Origin: Trichostrongylus colubriformis
Lineage: Eukaryota > Nematoda > Chromadorea > Rhabditida > Trichostrongylidae
Assembly: GCA_963978905.1 (NCBI GenBank)
Contig: OZ022260.1
Span: 38,562,259 to 38,626,258 of the forward strand
DNA length: 64,000 nucleotides
Reading direction: 5' to 3'
In this document: positions 23,660 through 35,373 of the stretch, piece by piece
How positions within the stretch are numbered: the stretch's first letter is position 1
Layout: each line of letters opens with the position of its first letter
Position numbers and translations under genes: made by a program
Notes under the pieces: generated by a model
Seen by the model: the letters and a program-made list of their open reading frames with translations, nothing else
The model's database searches: none
What the model was told of the DNA's origin: nothing

Positions 23660-23948
23660 AGATGCGTTCATACCCCAACCGAATGGGGTTTTTGGCGCAT
23701 TGGCGCGTCCGCGATTTGGGATTTTTGGTGGTGCCACGTGCCACCATGTCAGCTTATCTACACTGTGGCAAATAGCCGAAACCGCCGACGCGCCCATCGG
23801 CCAGTTTTTTCAAATGGTGGATGCGCCAGTGCGCTCATTTCTCGATCGATGCGTATCTTATGCTTGACGCGAATGCGCCGAATTTTTCAATTTGATATAT
23901 ACCTTATACTTGACGCCCAAATCCCATTCAGTTGGGTATGAACTGGCC
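23660..23948. mobile_element. foldback of CCAACTGAATGG / GCGCATCGG type
   Basis: Ends AGATGCGTTCATACCCCAAC and the complement of GTTGGGTATGAACTGGCC are inverted. The interior contains GCGATTTGGGATTTTTGG and CGATCGATGCGTATCTTA. Related elements are at 31572-31935 and 56725-57063. Confidence 0.72.
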
Positions 23949-24770
23949 TACGAAGTGCGGCGACCGTTTTACGCCTATTTTTTTCATTTCACCGTTGCAC
24001 TGGGCTTGTTTTCAAATTGTTTGCATCTTCAATAGACAGAATTCGGTTGAATTTAGTTCAGTTCGGATGTTTTTACTTCACCATTAGTTAATGATAGCGT
24101 TCTGCATGCATTCATTATATTTTCTATGCATCATTCTTATGTGTATCATTTACGCTCTGCCGAACTTTATCCAATTTATACGTCGTACTATGGTGTGAAT
24201 ATATATTTTTTGTATTTGAATTACGACCCATGCGCTTTCACAGCTCGATCTAGGGAGAAGGATTGAGGCGATGAGCGAATCACTTCCGCCGTTGTGCAAA
24301 ATTTGCCGGGAGCTTTTGCTTGCGTACACCTTAGAGTTCCTTCTTCCTAGGCTGAGGCCGATAATAGATCGCCAGGAATGGAATGAGTGCAGACAAGGCT
24401 TTCATGAGATTCTTTTCACCTCCTAAAAACCTAGGCAGAAATAGCGCCGGATGCTAAGCAATTGGTGTATCCTTTCCCCAAAACAAAATGGCGCCCGTTT
24501 TCGCCGCTAATTGCAAGTTTGAAGAACATTATGAGAAAGGTTACGACTTCAAATGGCGCAGATACTCAAATCAGTGTTTATTCGTGTTCTAAGCCATTCT
24601 TCACACCTAAAGAAACTTTCAACATAGATACGCAGATTTGCAGTTGAATAATGCAGTTGAATGAATATGTCACCAGTAAAAATTGCACAAAAACCTCGGG
24701 TCTTCGATAATATCTACTTTTAACACATTTAACCCATTTGCGACTGCGCCTGTTTTCGAAATTTGGCCCA
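23949..24770. other. stretch with no recognised feature
   Basis: AT-rich; no gene or repeat recognised. Confidence 0.45.
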
Positions 24771-24815
24771 GAAAGCCGCAGTCGATCCGTTCAGACCGGA
24801 TCGACTGCGGTTTTC
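24771..24815. repeat. 19-bp stem, 7-nt loop hairpin
   Basis: GAAAGCCGCAGTCGATCCG (24771-24789) and CGGATCGACTGCGGTTTTC (24797-24815) are inverted, 18 of 19 matching. It stands alone with no element ends around it. A related word CGACTGCGCCTG precedes it by about 30 bp. Confidence 0.85.
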
Positions 24816-25746
24816 TGTCAACCATATGTGGCTGATACGGTCCCACAGGACCATTTTGCGGTTATCTTCGTTTTTAATGTGTTTTTTGTTTTTCTGTCAT
24901 TGTAGTAGGGGGGGGGGGAGTGCCTGTTCACTGTGCTCTAAGTTTATTCGGTGGTAATATAGTAGTATGGCAGGGGCCACTCCACTGTGCTCGGCATCTG
25001 GCGCTATTTTTGCGTGGGTTATAAACAAAAGCCCTACTTTGGGGGTAGGCCGCTACTCTCCTAAAGTAAGACTCAGAAAAAATTATATGTCTGAGTATGT
25101 AAAATGATGATTGTAGAACGGTTTAGAGTGAAGAACGACAGCGCGACGATCCGTGGCCCCCTTCAACTACATTAACACCATACGCTTTTGGTAATGATAA
25201 AGTACCGATAGCATAGTCATCACATACGTTTGTTCTATGATCATCTGTATCTTTCGATGAAGCATTTTCTTACTTTCTGGCATTATTTAACCATCACTGT
25301 CCCAAATACCGTGAGTTGATAAAAATAATTTTCGCTGAAACGTTGCTTACGGGGTGTTTGGAGTGCAGATCACGAATATGACATTGATTATGACATTGAT
25401 CTGTGGTGTGGATGCCGTTTGGCTCAAGGTATCGCCTATAGAAAAGACTCTCTATGGGATCACTTAATGTAGTTAGACTGTACCATTTTGTACCTTTTGC
25501 TGTCTATTTTACGTTGTTCTATTTCTTGCAAAATATTCTCTATTTTCCTCTGATGACTCATTGTCATATAAGAAATACTTATCTCCTGGATGATCTAACT
25601 TGGAGAATGTAATCATATTTTACCTCTGCTCATAAGACATTGTATATAAGACGCTCTAAGCCCATGGCGGCGCAGTTTTTCAACCGTCACCTTGCCTTCT
25701 TGGTGCGCACAATAAAAGACTGCAAGAACCATCTCGAAGAAACCGC
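24816..25746. other. stretch with no recognised feature
   Basis: Contains an 11-G run at 24908-24918. The part nearest 25746 may be the leader of the gag relic but no primer-binding site or LTR was recognised. Confidence 0.4.
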
Positions 25747-26574
25747 GTGACAGTACATCGTGCATTGACCAAACGAGGAAAACCAAGCCGATCGACAAGG
25801 AAACCTGAATCCGTCCAAAGGTATCTGAAGTGGATACGAAAAGCTAAGAAAGAAAAGCCTACAACGACGATGACATTGTCACTTTCAACAAGAATGGGAT
25901 CACTGACAAGGGCGACAACGAAACTTTCTGCTCTGTTTCAAAACTTCTCGGCAGATCTGAATCAACCCATCATCGTGCCTCAAGACGGAGACGACAGGAA
26001 GGAATACATTCGAATAAAGAAGGTTCAGCTGAAGAAAATCAAGAAGAGCTTCGAAACGAGTGAAAGAAATGTCGACAGTACGCTAACTGCGTACACGAAT
26101 GCTGCGGATCAGCTTGAAAAAGAGACCCCTCAACTATCCTTGAAAGGGTTGCTGCAAACTCGGATGGCGCACAAGAACTGATGGAGAGAGCACAGTCGAC
26201 AATATTCGAGCTGGAGCTGCAGGTACAAGAACTGGACGGTCTGGGACAACAGTTCGAATCATCGGGAGGAGAGGCTCCACGAATTAAGCTTTCCCCCCGT
26301 ACCCATGCCGAAATTCAGTGGAAAGGTATGGGAATGGAAAAGCTTTTGGAGCGCCTTCAACTACTCCATTCATTCGAGGAATATGGAGGATGCCTACAAG
26401 ATGCACTACTTGCTTGATGCGTTGCGCGGGGAAGCGCGACAGTCGCTGAGACAGCTCGAAATCAGCGGAAGAACGTACGCAGTAGCAGTAGAGCACATGA
26501 GGAAAGAGTGCGGAAACGCACAGTTCCTTATAAAAGAACTCATCGAGAGACTTGAAAAAGCGAGAGCAGAGTAA
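25747..26574 (+). pseudogene. BEL/Pao-type retrotransposon gag relic
   Basis: The family gag carries a DUF1759 region that helps assemble the retrotransposon particle. Here a first frame (25747-26140 or so) has a basic, helix-rich N-terminal region; the reading then shifts frame near 26140 and again near 26290. The third part (26305-26574) contains the recognisable motif PKFSGKVWEWKSFWSAF followed by YLLDALRGEAR and a helical tail. A stop ends it at 26572-26574. No zinc knuckle, protease, reverse transcriptase or integrase follows, and no LTR pair was found, so this is a 5' fragment. The two shifts mean it is dead. Recognition of the DUF1759 motif is by eye. Confidence 0.8.
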
Positions 26575-27544
26575 AAGGATATAGGACTAGGGAAAATAAC
26601 ATGAAGAGCTGTCGTCAACAGCCTTCTTCATTTGTGCTGTAGTGCTGTTGATGTAACCGGGAGGCGGGGCGTCATCGTCCCGCTGTCGTCTTTCACCGAA
26701 TACTATCCTGTAATCGTACGCTTGCACGCTCAAGCGTATATTCCCGCTAAGCCTCGAATTAGAAGGGAAGATTCTCTTATTTTTGAAACCTAGGCAAACC
26801 TTGCGCGAACAGTGTGTGCCTATGTTATATTAGCACTTTAGTAGAACTAAACGACGCTACCGCTTCAAACGGATGTCATATTCGTTGTTAGCACCTCAAG
26901 TAACTCCTTGGCTTCGTCTCAGTGATTTTGGTGAGAATGAGCTGCTGAATTTGGTGAGAATGAGTTATTGCACTAACTTGATGCATTTGCATATTTTCTA
27001 TTATATTAATGTCGGTATTTTCTGTTATATCAATATTCTGCCCACCTTTTTGAGAACTCCGTTTTCGCGAGCTTCGACGTACAATAACAGAATTGTCATG
27101 AAAACTATGACCTTCCATAGAAGCATTGTTCTGTAACAACTGGAGTTTATCTTGACTGTCAACTGAAGTGCAGCTTCAAAGAGCAGAACAAAAAAAAATG
27201 ATTAGGTTGCCATACTGATGGGAGGGGTCGCTTATAATAGTTGGATGTGGAACAATAAAATGCCTTTGCATGACTGTCGTGCCGCTACCCTACCGTCGAT
27301 GGCATACATACGGAGTCAATTTGGTCGGGAAGGCATACGCAGCTTCACGTTTTACCGCGGGAGCTCGCACGCATGTGAGAACGTGCACGGGACGCTTCTT
27401 ACAGCAGATACTGACAGATGCTTTTTTCATATGGAAGGGAAGAGATATGAATTTCAGTCTAACTGGCTTGCTTGTTCGACTTTCTTCCCTCTCCTCCGGC
27501 CTAGTCAGAGTCTCCGGAAGGTGTAAAGGAAACTGAGAATTTTG
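26575..27544. other. stretch with no recognised gene
   Basis: The segment ATGACCTTCCA with a nearby CTACCGCTTC word also occurs near 58060-58110, a possible weak repeat. Otherwise nothing recognised. Confidence 0.4.
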
Positions 27545-27830
27545 AATACAGGCTCTCTGAAAACAACTTTAGGAGAGGTGATGTGTGGCGGAACAAGCGT
27601 TGAAATAGCGCGGCTTAGAGTTTTATCGCGATCCCGTAGCACGGTGTGTCGTCCTGTAGTCCTGCAGTCGGACGAATTGCCGGCGAAGGCTGAACAACTT
27701 TCGAGGCCGGTTAATTTAGCCTTTCTGCCCTTCTGCATTGGAGAGAAGGTCCCGGGCGCCTATTTCTCGGGTTTTTCGCGGTTTTGTTTCGTTCTTTCTC
27801 TGTTGTTACACTTCTGAGCACCTCTACTTT
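27545..27830 (+). repeat. dispersed repeat H, copy 2
   Basis: Plus-strand counterpart of 4724-4980, sharing the translated pattern LSRSR-TVC and LAFLPFC. Unknown origin. Confidence 0.5.
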
Positions 27831-28328
27831 CATATTCTGCAGTCTGCCAGAATCACTCCTTCCGATGTCTTCGAAGTGTCTTCGTCTTGGCCATGTTTGT
27901 CATGTGTTTACATGTATCAGAGCAAGGTGTGCGATATGCTATAATCGAAGGCAGCAATGGGGAAAAAATTATCAAGAGTGTAGTGAATGAAGTCGAGGTG
28001 TTGGTAAATCGGCGTTGAAGAAAAGTCGGAAGGAAATGAGCAAGGATCCGAGAAATGGGATCCCATTTTCAATTCTTACCGCGGACGAGGTTCGTTGAGA
28101 GGCGGGGAGACTGGACGAGTTTCCCATTGGCATTTGATCAAGCCGCGAACGCGCATATAATCGGGTATACTACAGCATTTATTTTCTGGAGGGAGCTCCG
28201 AGCTAACACTGAGAGAGCGCGCCGTGATAGCCTCAACCGTGTCGCATCTCCCTGGACACTCTCACCGTAGCCGATCAGAAATCACGTCGCCCGGCGGAGT
28301 CTGTCATTTTGAAGCGTCAACCCAAAAC
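27831..28328. other. stretch with no recognised feature
   Basis: The end of this stretch (28240-28310) weakly resembles the CCGTATCACGTCGC-GGCGG segment of element D near 17510; the rest is unrecognised. Confidence 0.35.
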
Positions 28329-29062
28329 AAATCGTCCATGAAAAATGTATTTCCTTGTTACCCGTATATTTATGTTGTATTTGCCTAGTAAGGGCCGCAT
28401 GCAATGTAAAAAGGATACAAGAGTAAAGTTTTTGGCATTAATCAATCCCTTTGTGGGATGCGCCGCACATTCTAGTTCCATTCAGAATCGTGATAGCTGG
28501 TGAATGTGATGTGGCCTATACAGTGACTTGCGGTGGTCAGCCGATGTACAAGTCAATGCTTGTATCTTCCCGGACGAGTCTGGTACCAATTTGCCGACCC
28601 CGGAGGGATGGAAGGCTTGGTTGGCCTGGGAGGGCTCTGATGAGCGGTTTGATTCCCTCACCATGAGAGTGGTGAGTGCGCCACCTGTCACTACATCTCC
28701 TCCGCTCATGCAATTTAACACGCGAAAAGTGAGAATTCGGCTAAGATACGGCTCCCCAATATCTTGGCCGGGTGGGCGGGCCTCCGAGTAGAAGCCCCGT
28801 CCCGTCGTCCGCCACGGTTGGGAACGGAGAGTGGGACTGTTCACGTAACTTTGCGTTCCCACTATGCGTCTCTGATCGCGGAGGACAACGAGGCGGGCAC
28901 CTATTCTGAGGCCCCGCCTTCTCGGCCACCACCTTGTGATGCTGTACCTCAGCCGAATTCATGTGTCTGCGTGAAACTTTGCATGCGGCCCACATTAGGC
29001 AAATACAACATAAATATTATATATTGGTAACAGAAAATTCATTCTTCCGTGGACGATTCTTT
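28329..29062. mobile_element. PAL-427 palindromic MITE split by a SINE
   Basis: The two arms start AAATCGTCCATG (left) and end GGACGATTCTTT (right). They carry TTTATGTTGTATTTGCCTA and its complement, as in the intact copy at 62581-63007. The left arm is cut at 28409 by a 298-bp insertion; without it this copy would be about 425 bp, like the intact one. Confidence 0.82.
28410..28707 (-). mobile_element. tRNA-related SINE, 298 bp, with target duplication
   Basis: It lies on the minus strand, flanked by ATGCAATGTAA (28399-28409) and ATGCAATTTAA (28708-28718), an 11-bp direct repeat with one difference, as left by LINE-driven retroposition. Near its 5' end it has GACAGGTGGCGC, then a GGGAATCAAACC word in the place of a tRNA B box. 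The copies at 36463 and 62179 keep a better B box (GGATCGAATCC). These resemble an RNA polymerase III internal promoter. The partner LINE is not known. Confidence 0.72.
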
Positions 29063-29079
29063 TTACCGTGACGCCGTTT

Positions 29080-29215
29080 CTGAAACACAGGGCGCCCTTT
29101 TCGATGGGGATCCCGCCATAACTAGGCTTCTTAGGTCCTTGGCTTCCGTTTGGGTAATTTCTTTCAGAGATTCCTCAATAACCACATTACCCATAATGCT
29201 GCCTTTGACTCACAG
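29080..29215 (+). repeat. element D end fragment
   Basis: GGGCGCCCTTTTCGATGGGG through ACATTACCCATAATGCTGCC matches the right half of element D at 9405-9532. Confidence 0.6.
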
Positions 29216-29526
29216 AACGAGGAGTTACGTCTCCTCTTACCCACATTGACCTTGCATATGTATGCCTCAGTGATCCTGTATAGCAAGGTTAGGTGGTGTT
29301 CGAAGTACTATTGCAATGAGCGGAACATCCCACCATGGGCATTATTTTTACATAAGACTAGAAGGGGAATGGAACTCCTTCATCCCTCCACTGGAGCTTA
29401 GGCCAAAACATACGCCTGAATGTGCAGATTGACCCCTCAAAGATCCCTCTGAAATGTTTGGATGCGCAGCTTTTTATAAGATATCGTCCTTCATTGCGCA
29501 GCACATGCATTTTAGGCGATTGGACC

Positions 29527-31254
29527 AAGGATCAAGCCTCCGTTGAGGAATCCTCAACGAGGGGGGGGGGGTCGTAATTGGTTCGCTGGGAGGGGGGGTC
29601 GTAATCGTTGAGGTAGCAGTGATCAACAGAATTTATCGGGCTGAGGGTCTAAAGTGTAAGGGGAGAAATGATAAAACTGACTAATTGGGTCCGAACCCGA
29701 AACTAGTTTAATTTAATCATCATGGAAACCTCATGCATGGCGCGATCCGCAACGAAACCGGTCAACGCCATAACCCTTTCGTTGGTCCGCTGACACCGAC
29801 ACCACGTACAGAGACACCTCCGAAATTCACCGATTAACCGTGTTGAGCGTTATCTATCCGGGGTACCACGACAGATGGATACTCCAGAAACAATGGGATG
29901 AAAACGAAAAATTAGCTGATATGGACTTCTTTAATATCTTATTACGATTGCAATTACGTGATCTGGTGTTAGCGGCCACTATGCGGATAGGAAAAACGTT
30001 TGTATTCATTGAGAATGTGGATGAAATCCTCATGCATGGCGCATCCCACAGAGAAGCTGACCGACGCTTCTCGCCCCCCCCCCCCCCCCCCCACTAGACC
30101 TTCGAGAGCGATGGATGCATACTAGAGAAATTCCAGTAACAATGAATCAATTTTTCGGAAAAGTCTTGGGAAGATCTCGCAAATTCGACGAAAAAAAGTT
30201 TTTCTCAACTGGCTTTCTTGAATTTTTCTAGCTTCGTTTTGAAGATACGGCGTAGCTCAGGTAGTCATTCGAAAGCAGCAAATCTCGCACCCGGACTCCC
30301 AAAAACGCACTCATATGGTTAAGTTTGAAGGAAGTTATGACCATTTGAAGTGGAACACTTCAATTTTTTAAAAATTTTCCTCATCTAATCCTTATCTGGC
30401 TTCCCTCAAAATAACTTCGTTTTGAAGATATGGCATAGCTCAGGTAGTCATTCGAAAGCGGAAACCTCATTGATCCCGCATCACCAAAACGCTTTCATAT
30501 AATTAAGTTTGAAGGAAGTTATGACCATTTGTAGCGAAACACTTTGGAACTTTCCTCATTTAATCCTCAACTGGAAACCCATATCGAGAACTAAGCAAGC
30601 ATTAGGGAAAGCAAGCGGCCAATAGTTGGGTCTAATGGAGTTACTAGGGAAACAGTGTACAAGATTCGTGGTTCGAAAGATGGGATCTAGGTAAAGTTCG
30701 ACGTAAAAAGTGTGCAAATTTAGTATGGAGAAGATGCCGCGCCCCATCGTGATCGACGCGTCGCAGGCGCAGTAGCGGCCCGCCATCAGATGGGCAGCGC
30801 ATTACATGACTCCTATTTAGCCTTTCTTTTGACTTTTGACTTTTCTATTCTTATTTTTTCATCTTTACCCTTGCTGCATAATTTGAATGACTTCTAAGCC
30901 TTCTTATTTGTCATCAGAGCACGAGCACATTACCAATGGTCGGCGTCGCCTTCGTTTCTGTAGATAAGTATCGTAATTGTTGGGGTCTTACTGAGACGAT
31001 TGTTTTGCAATATGAGCACTGAGTTTTGATAAGTTCTTATTTCTCTCATTTGTCAGGAGTTTGGTTTGGCTTCAGTGTTTTTTACCATAAGCTCTTAATT
31101 TTCTTGGTGGATCGCACTGGTAGAAACCACAGAAGAAGCGGAACCTGAAGAAGGGGAGGGGGAGTCATATTGAGACCCCCTTTTTTTTGGGGGGGGGGGG
31201 GGGGGGGAGGGCCGTATTTTTTGAGAATTTTCCTCAACTGGACGCTTGACCCTG
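29527..31254 (+). mobile_element. hAT-like non-autonomous element, copy 1 (1.73 kb)
   Basis: Ends AAGGATCAAGCC and the complement of GCTTGACCCTG are inverted, with GTTGAGGA following on both sides. Flanks ATTGGACC (29519-29526) and ATTGGGCC (31255-31262) form an 8-bp duplication with one difference. Eight-bp duplications and CAGGG-type tips are the signature of hAT elements. The body shares at least 1.2 kb with 44750-45955. It contains a unit of about 183 bp repeated from 30238 and 30421 (TTTGAAGATA-GGC-TAGCTCAGG). G or C runs occur at 29561, 30074 and 31189. No transposase. Confidence 0.87.
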
Positions 31255-31571
31255 ATTGGGCCACCATGTGAAATGCATAAATTGTGTGTTCCTTGAGCGG
31301 TCCTTTGATCGCCTGATCAGTACCTGCCTCATGCTTTCCCCAATTACGTGATCCGCTGATCGCCTGATATTCTGTTTGTCTAATAGATACGTAGCTTGTG
31401 TTTTTCGCTTGATCGCGTGAATCGCCAACTCTGGACATCGCGTTGTTAAACGACTATGGTATAGCAGTTTACTGTCCAACATTCTACATACGTCATGCAA
31501 CAGTTTTTCCTTGAAATGAGTGGTTCCCATGCGAAGTGGAGAAAATGTCACGTGAGGTGCAGCGGAATCTA

Positions 31572-31935
31572 AGGCTGCGTTCATACTCAACTGAATGAGA
31601 TTTTAGGCGCATCGGCACATCGGCGTATCGGTGCTTCCGCGATTTGGGATTTTTGGCGAGGCGAATTGCACTCTCAAACAGCGAATGCGCCGATACTCTC
31701 ACTTTTTCGATCGATATGTATCTTATCCTTGACGCTAATGCGCCAATTTTCTCAAATGGCGGATGTGCCAATACTCTCATTTTCTTGATCGATACGTATC
31801 TCATGCATGACGCAACCGTGTCCTGAATTCTCTCAGATCGCGGATGCGCAAATGCGCTCATTTTCTCGATTGCTACGTATAGTTAACTTTACGCCGATGC
31901 GCCGAAAATCCCATTTAGTTGGGTGAACGCAGCCT
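31572..31935. mobile_element. 364-bp foldback of GCGCATCGG type
   Basis: Ends AGGCTGCGTTCATACTCAAC and the complement of GTTGGGTGAACGCAGCCT are inverted. The middle repeats a unit of about 78-81 bp with CGATCGATATGTATCTTA at 31708 and near copies at 31786 and 31867. No coding region. Confidence 0.8.
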
Positions 31936-32154
31936 CATGAAGGGGCTCTTCTCACTTCAGTGGAAATTCGCTCACCGTGAAGAATCCCCTGTTGCTTTAC
32001 CGTTATGTAATGAATAGAACACACTCAAGATTTCTGAATGATAAACTAATCGACATATCTGTTTGTCAGTTTAAGTATCATTATCACATTCAGTTGTTGT
32101 TCTGTTGCTGTTCTTATTTATCTCCATTTCGTTTAGTATCTTCCTACTATATAT
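31936..32154. other. stretch with no recognised feature
   Basis: AT-rich sequence before the TGTC-rich start of REP-A. Confidence 0.4.
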
Positions 32155-32268
32155 GACTCGTTTGTCTGTCTATCCGTGTATGTGTTGGTTTGTCTGTCAC
32201 GAAATTCATATCTCGCGTAGCAGTAAAGCTGGAACCCTGAATTTACGTGATATAGGGGGTGATAAAGG
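32155..32268 (+). repeat. REP-A copy 2, left part
   Basis: TTTGTCTGTCACGAAATTCA and TATCTCGCG-AGCAGT start the repeat as at 51430 and 60006. The repeat is interrupted at 32268 by the RTE insertion and resumes at 35374. Confidence 0.85.
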
Positions 32269-35200
32269 TAAGGATAAAGGGGTGGTGGTGTCCGCTCCTC
32301 CACGTGGTGCCACTGGAAACTACCTAGTCAGGGTAGGCCAAACGCGGACGATACGATTCCGGCGACCCTCGTGACAAGTCGGCCGAGGAATGCTCGAGTC
32401 ACAACACAATGAACGATGGTCATTTATGATGTAGAGGAAAAGACTAGGGCGTACCCCGGAAGCGACGCGCGCCTTTATCGCCCGATTGGCGTGTCAAAAA
32501 AAGCAAGCGCTACCTGCTGAGCAAGGGCGTGGTAGACTGAAGAAGTTAGCCCTCAATCAAGCCACATCTCTATTCTCGACTCTAAATGTTGGGTCGATGA
32601 CAGGAAAATCGAGACAAGTCGCGGCAGCTCTGGAGGCGAGAAGAATTGATGTCTGCGCTGTCCAAGAGACGAAGTGGGCAGGAGCGAAAGCGGAATATAT
32701 TGGAGAAGGATACAATATTCTGTATAATGGAATTGGTAGAACGAGAAACGGAGTTGGAATTATTGTATCTGAGAAATTCCACGACGCCATCTTTGAAGTG
32801 GAAAGATATGACGACCGTCTGATGAAAGTGGTTTTTGTCGTCGAATCGCGGAAGATTCAGTTCTTCACGGCCTACGCTCCACAAGCTGGATGCTCGGCTT
32901 TGGAAAAGGAAGCTTTCTGGGGCTTGCTCGATAGTAAGACATGCTAGTACCAGCTGATGAGCTCTTAATCGTTGCCGAAGATCTAAACGGGCATGTCGGG
33001 AAGCACAGTGACGGGCATCCTTGCCATGGCAGCTTTGGGGACGGCGCCCAAAACGATGATGCCAACCGCATTTTGGACTATGCCGATGCCCATGATCTCA
33101 TAATACTGAACACGTGGTACATGAAACGAGATTCTCATCTGGCGACGTACTAAAGTGGAAGGAATTCGTCGCAAATCGATTTCATCCTTACGAGAAGAAA
33201 GGACCGATTGCTAGCGAAGGACGTAAAGGTCATTTTTTACGAGACTGTAGCAACTCAGCATCGTCCACTCGTAGGCACATTCTCACTGCGGCCACCAAAG
33301 CACAGGTATTCGGAGCGTACTGGTCCAGTGAGGATAAAGTGGTGGAGGTTCAGAGAGAACGAAGCTGAAGTAATTGGACGGGATACCTGGATCGCGGCAA
33401 AGAAGAACATCTTAGCAGCTGCTCGTACAGCACTGGGCTACACAAAGTCCGGTAGAAAGCGCATCGATAAGGAAGCATGGCTGTGGACAGAAGAAGTTCA
33501 GTCCTGCGTAAGAAAGAAAAAGGCATTATACCACGCTTATCTTCAAGATAGGACTGCTAAAAACTGGACCGCTTACCCCTTGGCGAAAGCAGAAGCGAAG
33601 AAAGCTGTAGCGAAAACGAAGGCGGCCCGATTTGAAGAACTGTACCGCAAGCTGGACACTCGTGAAGGTGTGAAAGATCTGTACAAACTTGTGAGATCAC
33701 GAAATCGATGGACGAGGATACTGAGAAGTTCTACGGTATCATGGACGAGAAAGGACAGCTTCTGTCAAACCCTCCAGATGTTCGTGAAAGATGGAGAGCA
33801 TACTTTGAAAGAATTTCAGTTGAGGAGTTTGCTCACCCGCCGATAGAGGATGCAGTTCCAACAGAGAGGGCTGTCTCCATGAACACTCCTGCAGAGGTTA
33901 CAGAAGCGCTGAAAAGATAAACAATGGTAAGGCGACCGGACTTGACGACATCGCTGCCGAATTTGGAAGTCAAGTCTTTGGGATCCGTCCATCTGGCTGT
34001 CCTCACTATTCAACCTGATAGTGAAAGAGCGTTGCGTCCCCAAGGATTGGACTGCAAGCATAACCATTCCAATCTACAAGAGGAAGGGTTCTCCAGCAGA
34101 ATGTTCGAATTATCGGCCGGTATGGCTCCTCAGTCACACCATAAAGGTTTTCGAGAGAATTCTGGATAAGCGCGTGTGTGATATCGTTTCACTTAGCGCT
34201 AACCAGTGCGGGTTTGTACGCAACCGCAGCACTACTGATGCAATATATGCGGCTAGCCTGCTCGTTGAGAAGCACCGAGAAAAGTTAAAGACGGTGCATC
34301 TTAGATTTCTCGATCTGGAGAAAGCGTTTGACCGTGCACCGCACAATGCGATATGGTACGCGTTGAGGAAACACAATGTTTCAGAGGAATTGGTGGAGTG
34401 GATAAAGCTGCTGTACAGGAACTTCACCAGCTGCGTCAGAACGGCAGCGGGAACATCAAAGCCTTTCCAAATCACCGTAGTTGTACATCAAAGCTCCGCG
34501 TTGCTCCACTACTCTTCAATATACTCCTGGACATCGTGACTAGAGATCTGCAACAACCTGTGCCTTTGACGCTGATGTATGCCGACGATGTCATGCTCGC
34601 ATCTGACGAGCAGCTCAGCTTACAACTGCAGGTCCAATCTTGGAATGACGGATTGGCGCGATTCGGACTGCGGCTGAATGCAAAAAAGTCAGGGTACTTG
34701 ACAAACGATATGTCGCTTCTTGGAACCATACAAGTGGACGGCATAGACTTGCCAAGGTCAAGTGCATTCTGCTATCTGGGGTCGACGATCGCTGAAGACG
34801 GGAACATTATGGACGAGGCCAATTTAAGAATATCGGCAGCGTGGCTTAAGTGGCGAACAGCAACTGGTGTTCTCTGCGACAGAAAGGTCAGCACCAAGTT
34901 GATGTCAAAAATATATCGGACAGTTGTGCGACCCGTAGCGTTATAGGGTTCTGAGTGTTGGCCAGTTACGAAAGAGGCTGAAAGACGCCTAGGCGTCATG
35001 GAAACAAAAATGCTGAGATGGTCTTCTGGTCTGACTCAACTGGACCGCATACGCAACGAAGATCTGCGAGATTGTTCTGGAGTCGTCCCAATCCAAGATA
35101 AGCTACGTGAATCCGGATTGAGATAGTACGGGCACGTACCGCGTGCTGATGTAGACTCAGTCGTCAAGAAAGCGACGCTGCACGAAGTGGCCGGAGAAAG

Positions 35201-35359
35201 ACCTCGGGGAAGACCCACGCAACGTTGGATGGATGTCGTACGAAATGACATGAAGATGTGGGACTCCATCCCGAAGACGCCGAAGACCGAATAAGATGGC
35301 GTCATCGTTCAAGCAAAGCGGACCCTGCTGTGCGGGACAAGCGCTAAGAAGAAGAAGGA
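32269..35359 (+). mobile_element. RTE-type non-LTR retrotransposon, 3.09 kb
   Basis: The element is bounded by a perfect 14-bp duplication GGGGGTGATAAAGG (32255-32268 and 35360-35373). The bases belong to the interrupted REP-A repeat, so the insertion site is certain. The 3' end is a short GAA-rich tail (AAGAAGAAGAAGGA) rather than poly-A, as in RTE elements. Length is close to that of full-length RTE elements (about 3.2 kb). One long plus-strand reading frame, now broken, fills most of it. Confidence 0.93.
32486..35294 (+). pseudogene. RTE endonuclease/reverse transcriptase, broken
   Basis: The intact protein nicks target DNA and copies its own RNA there. The first part is an apurinic-type endonuclease: FSTLNVGSMTGKSRQ and VCAVQETKWAG (catalytic E) in 32560-32690, LNGHVG near 32985, and QIDF plus TQHRPL in 33150-33270. 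The reverse transcriptase follows: FLDLEKAFDRAPH (catalytic D of motif A) near 34300-34340 and YADDV (motif C) near 34580. The C-terminal tail has the usual RGRPTQRW motif near 35210. The frame shifts near 32940, 33705, 33920-34020 and 34480, and stops occur at 33151-33153, 34944-34946 and about 35124. These make it non-functional, although every key motif can still be read. It may have had an upstream start lost in the 5' part; I give the first clear frame. Confidence 0.92.
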
Positions 35360-35373
35360 GGGGGTGATAAAGG

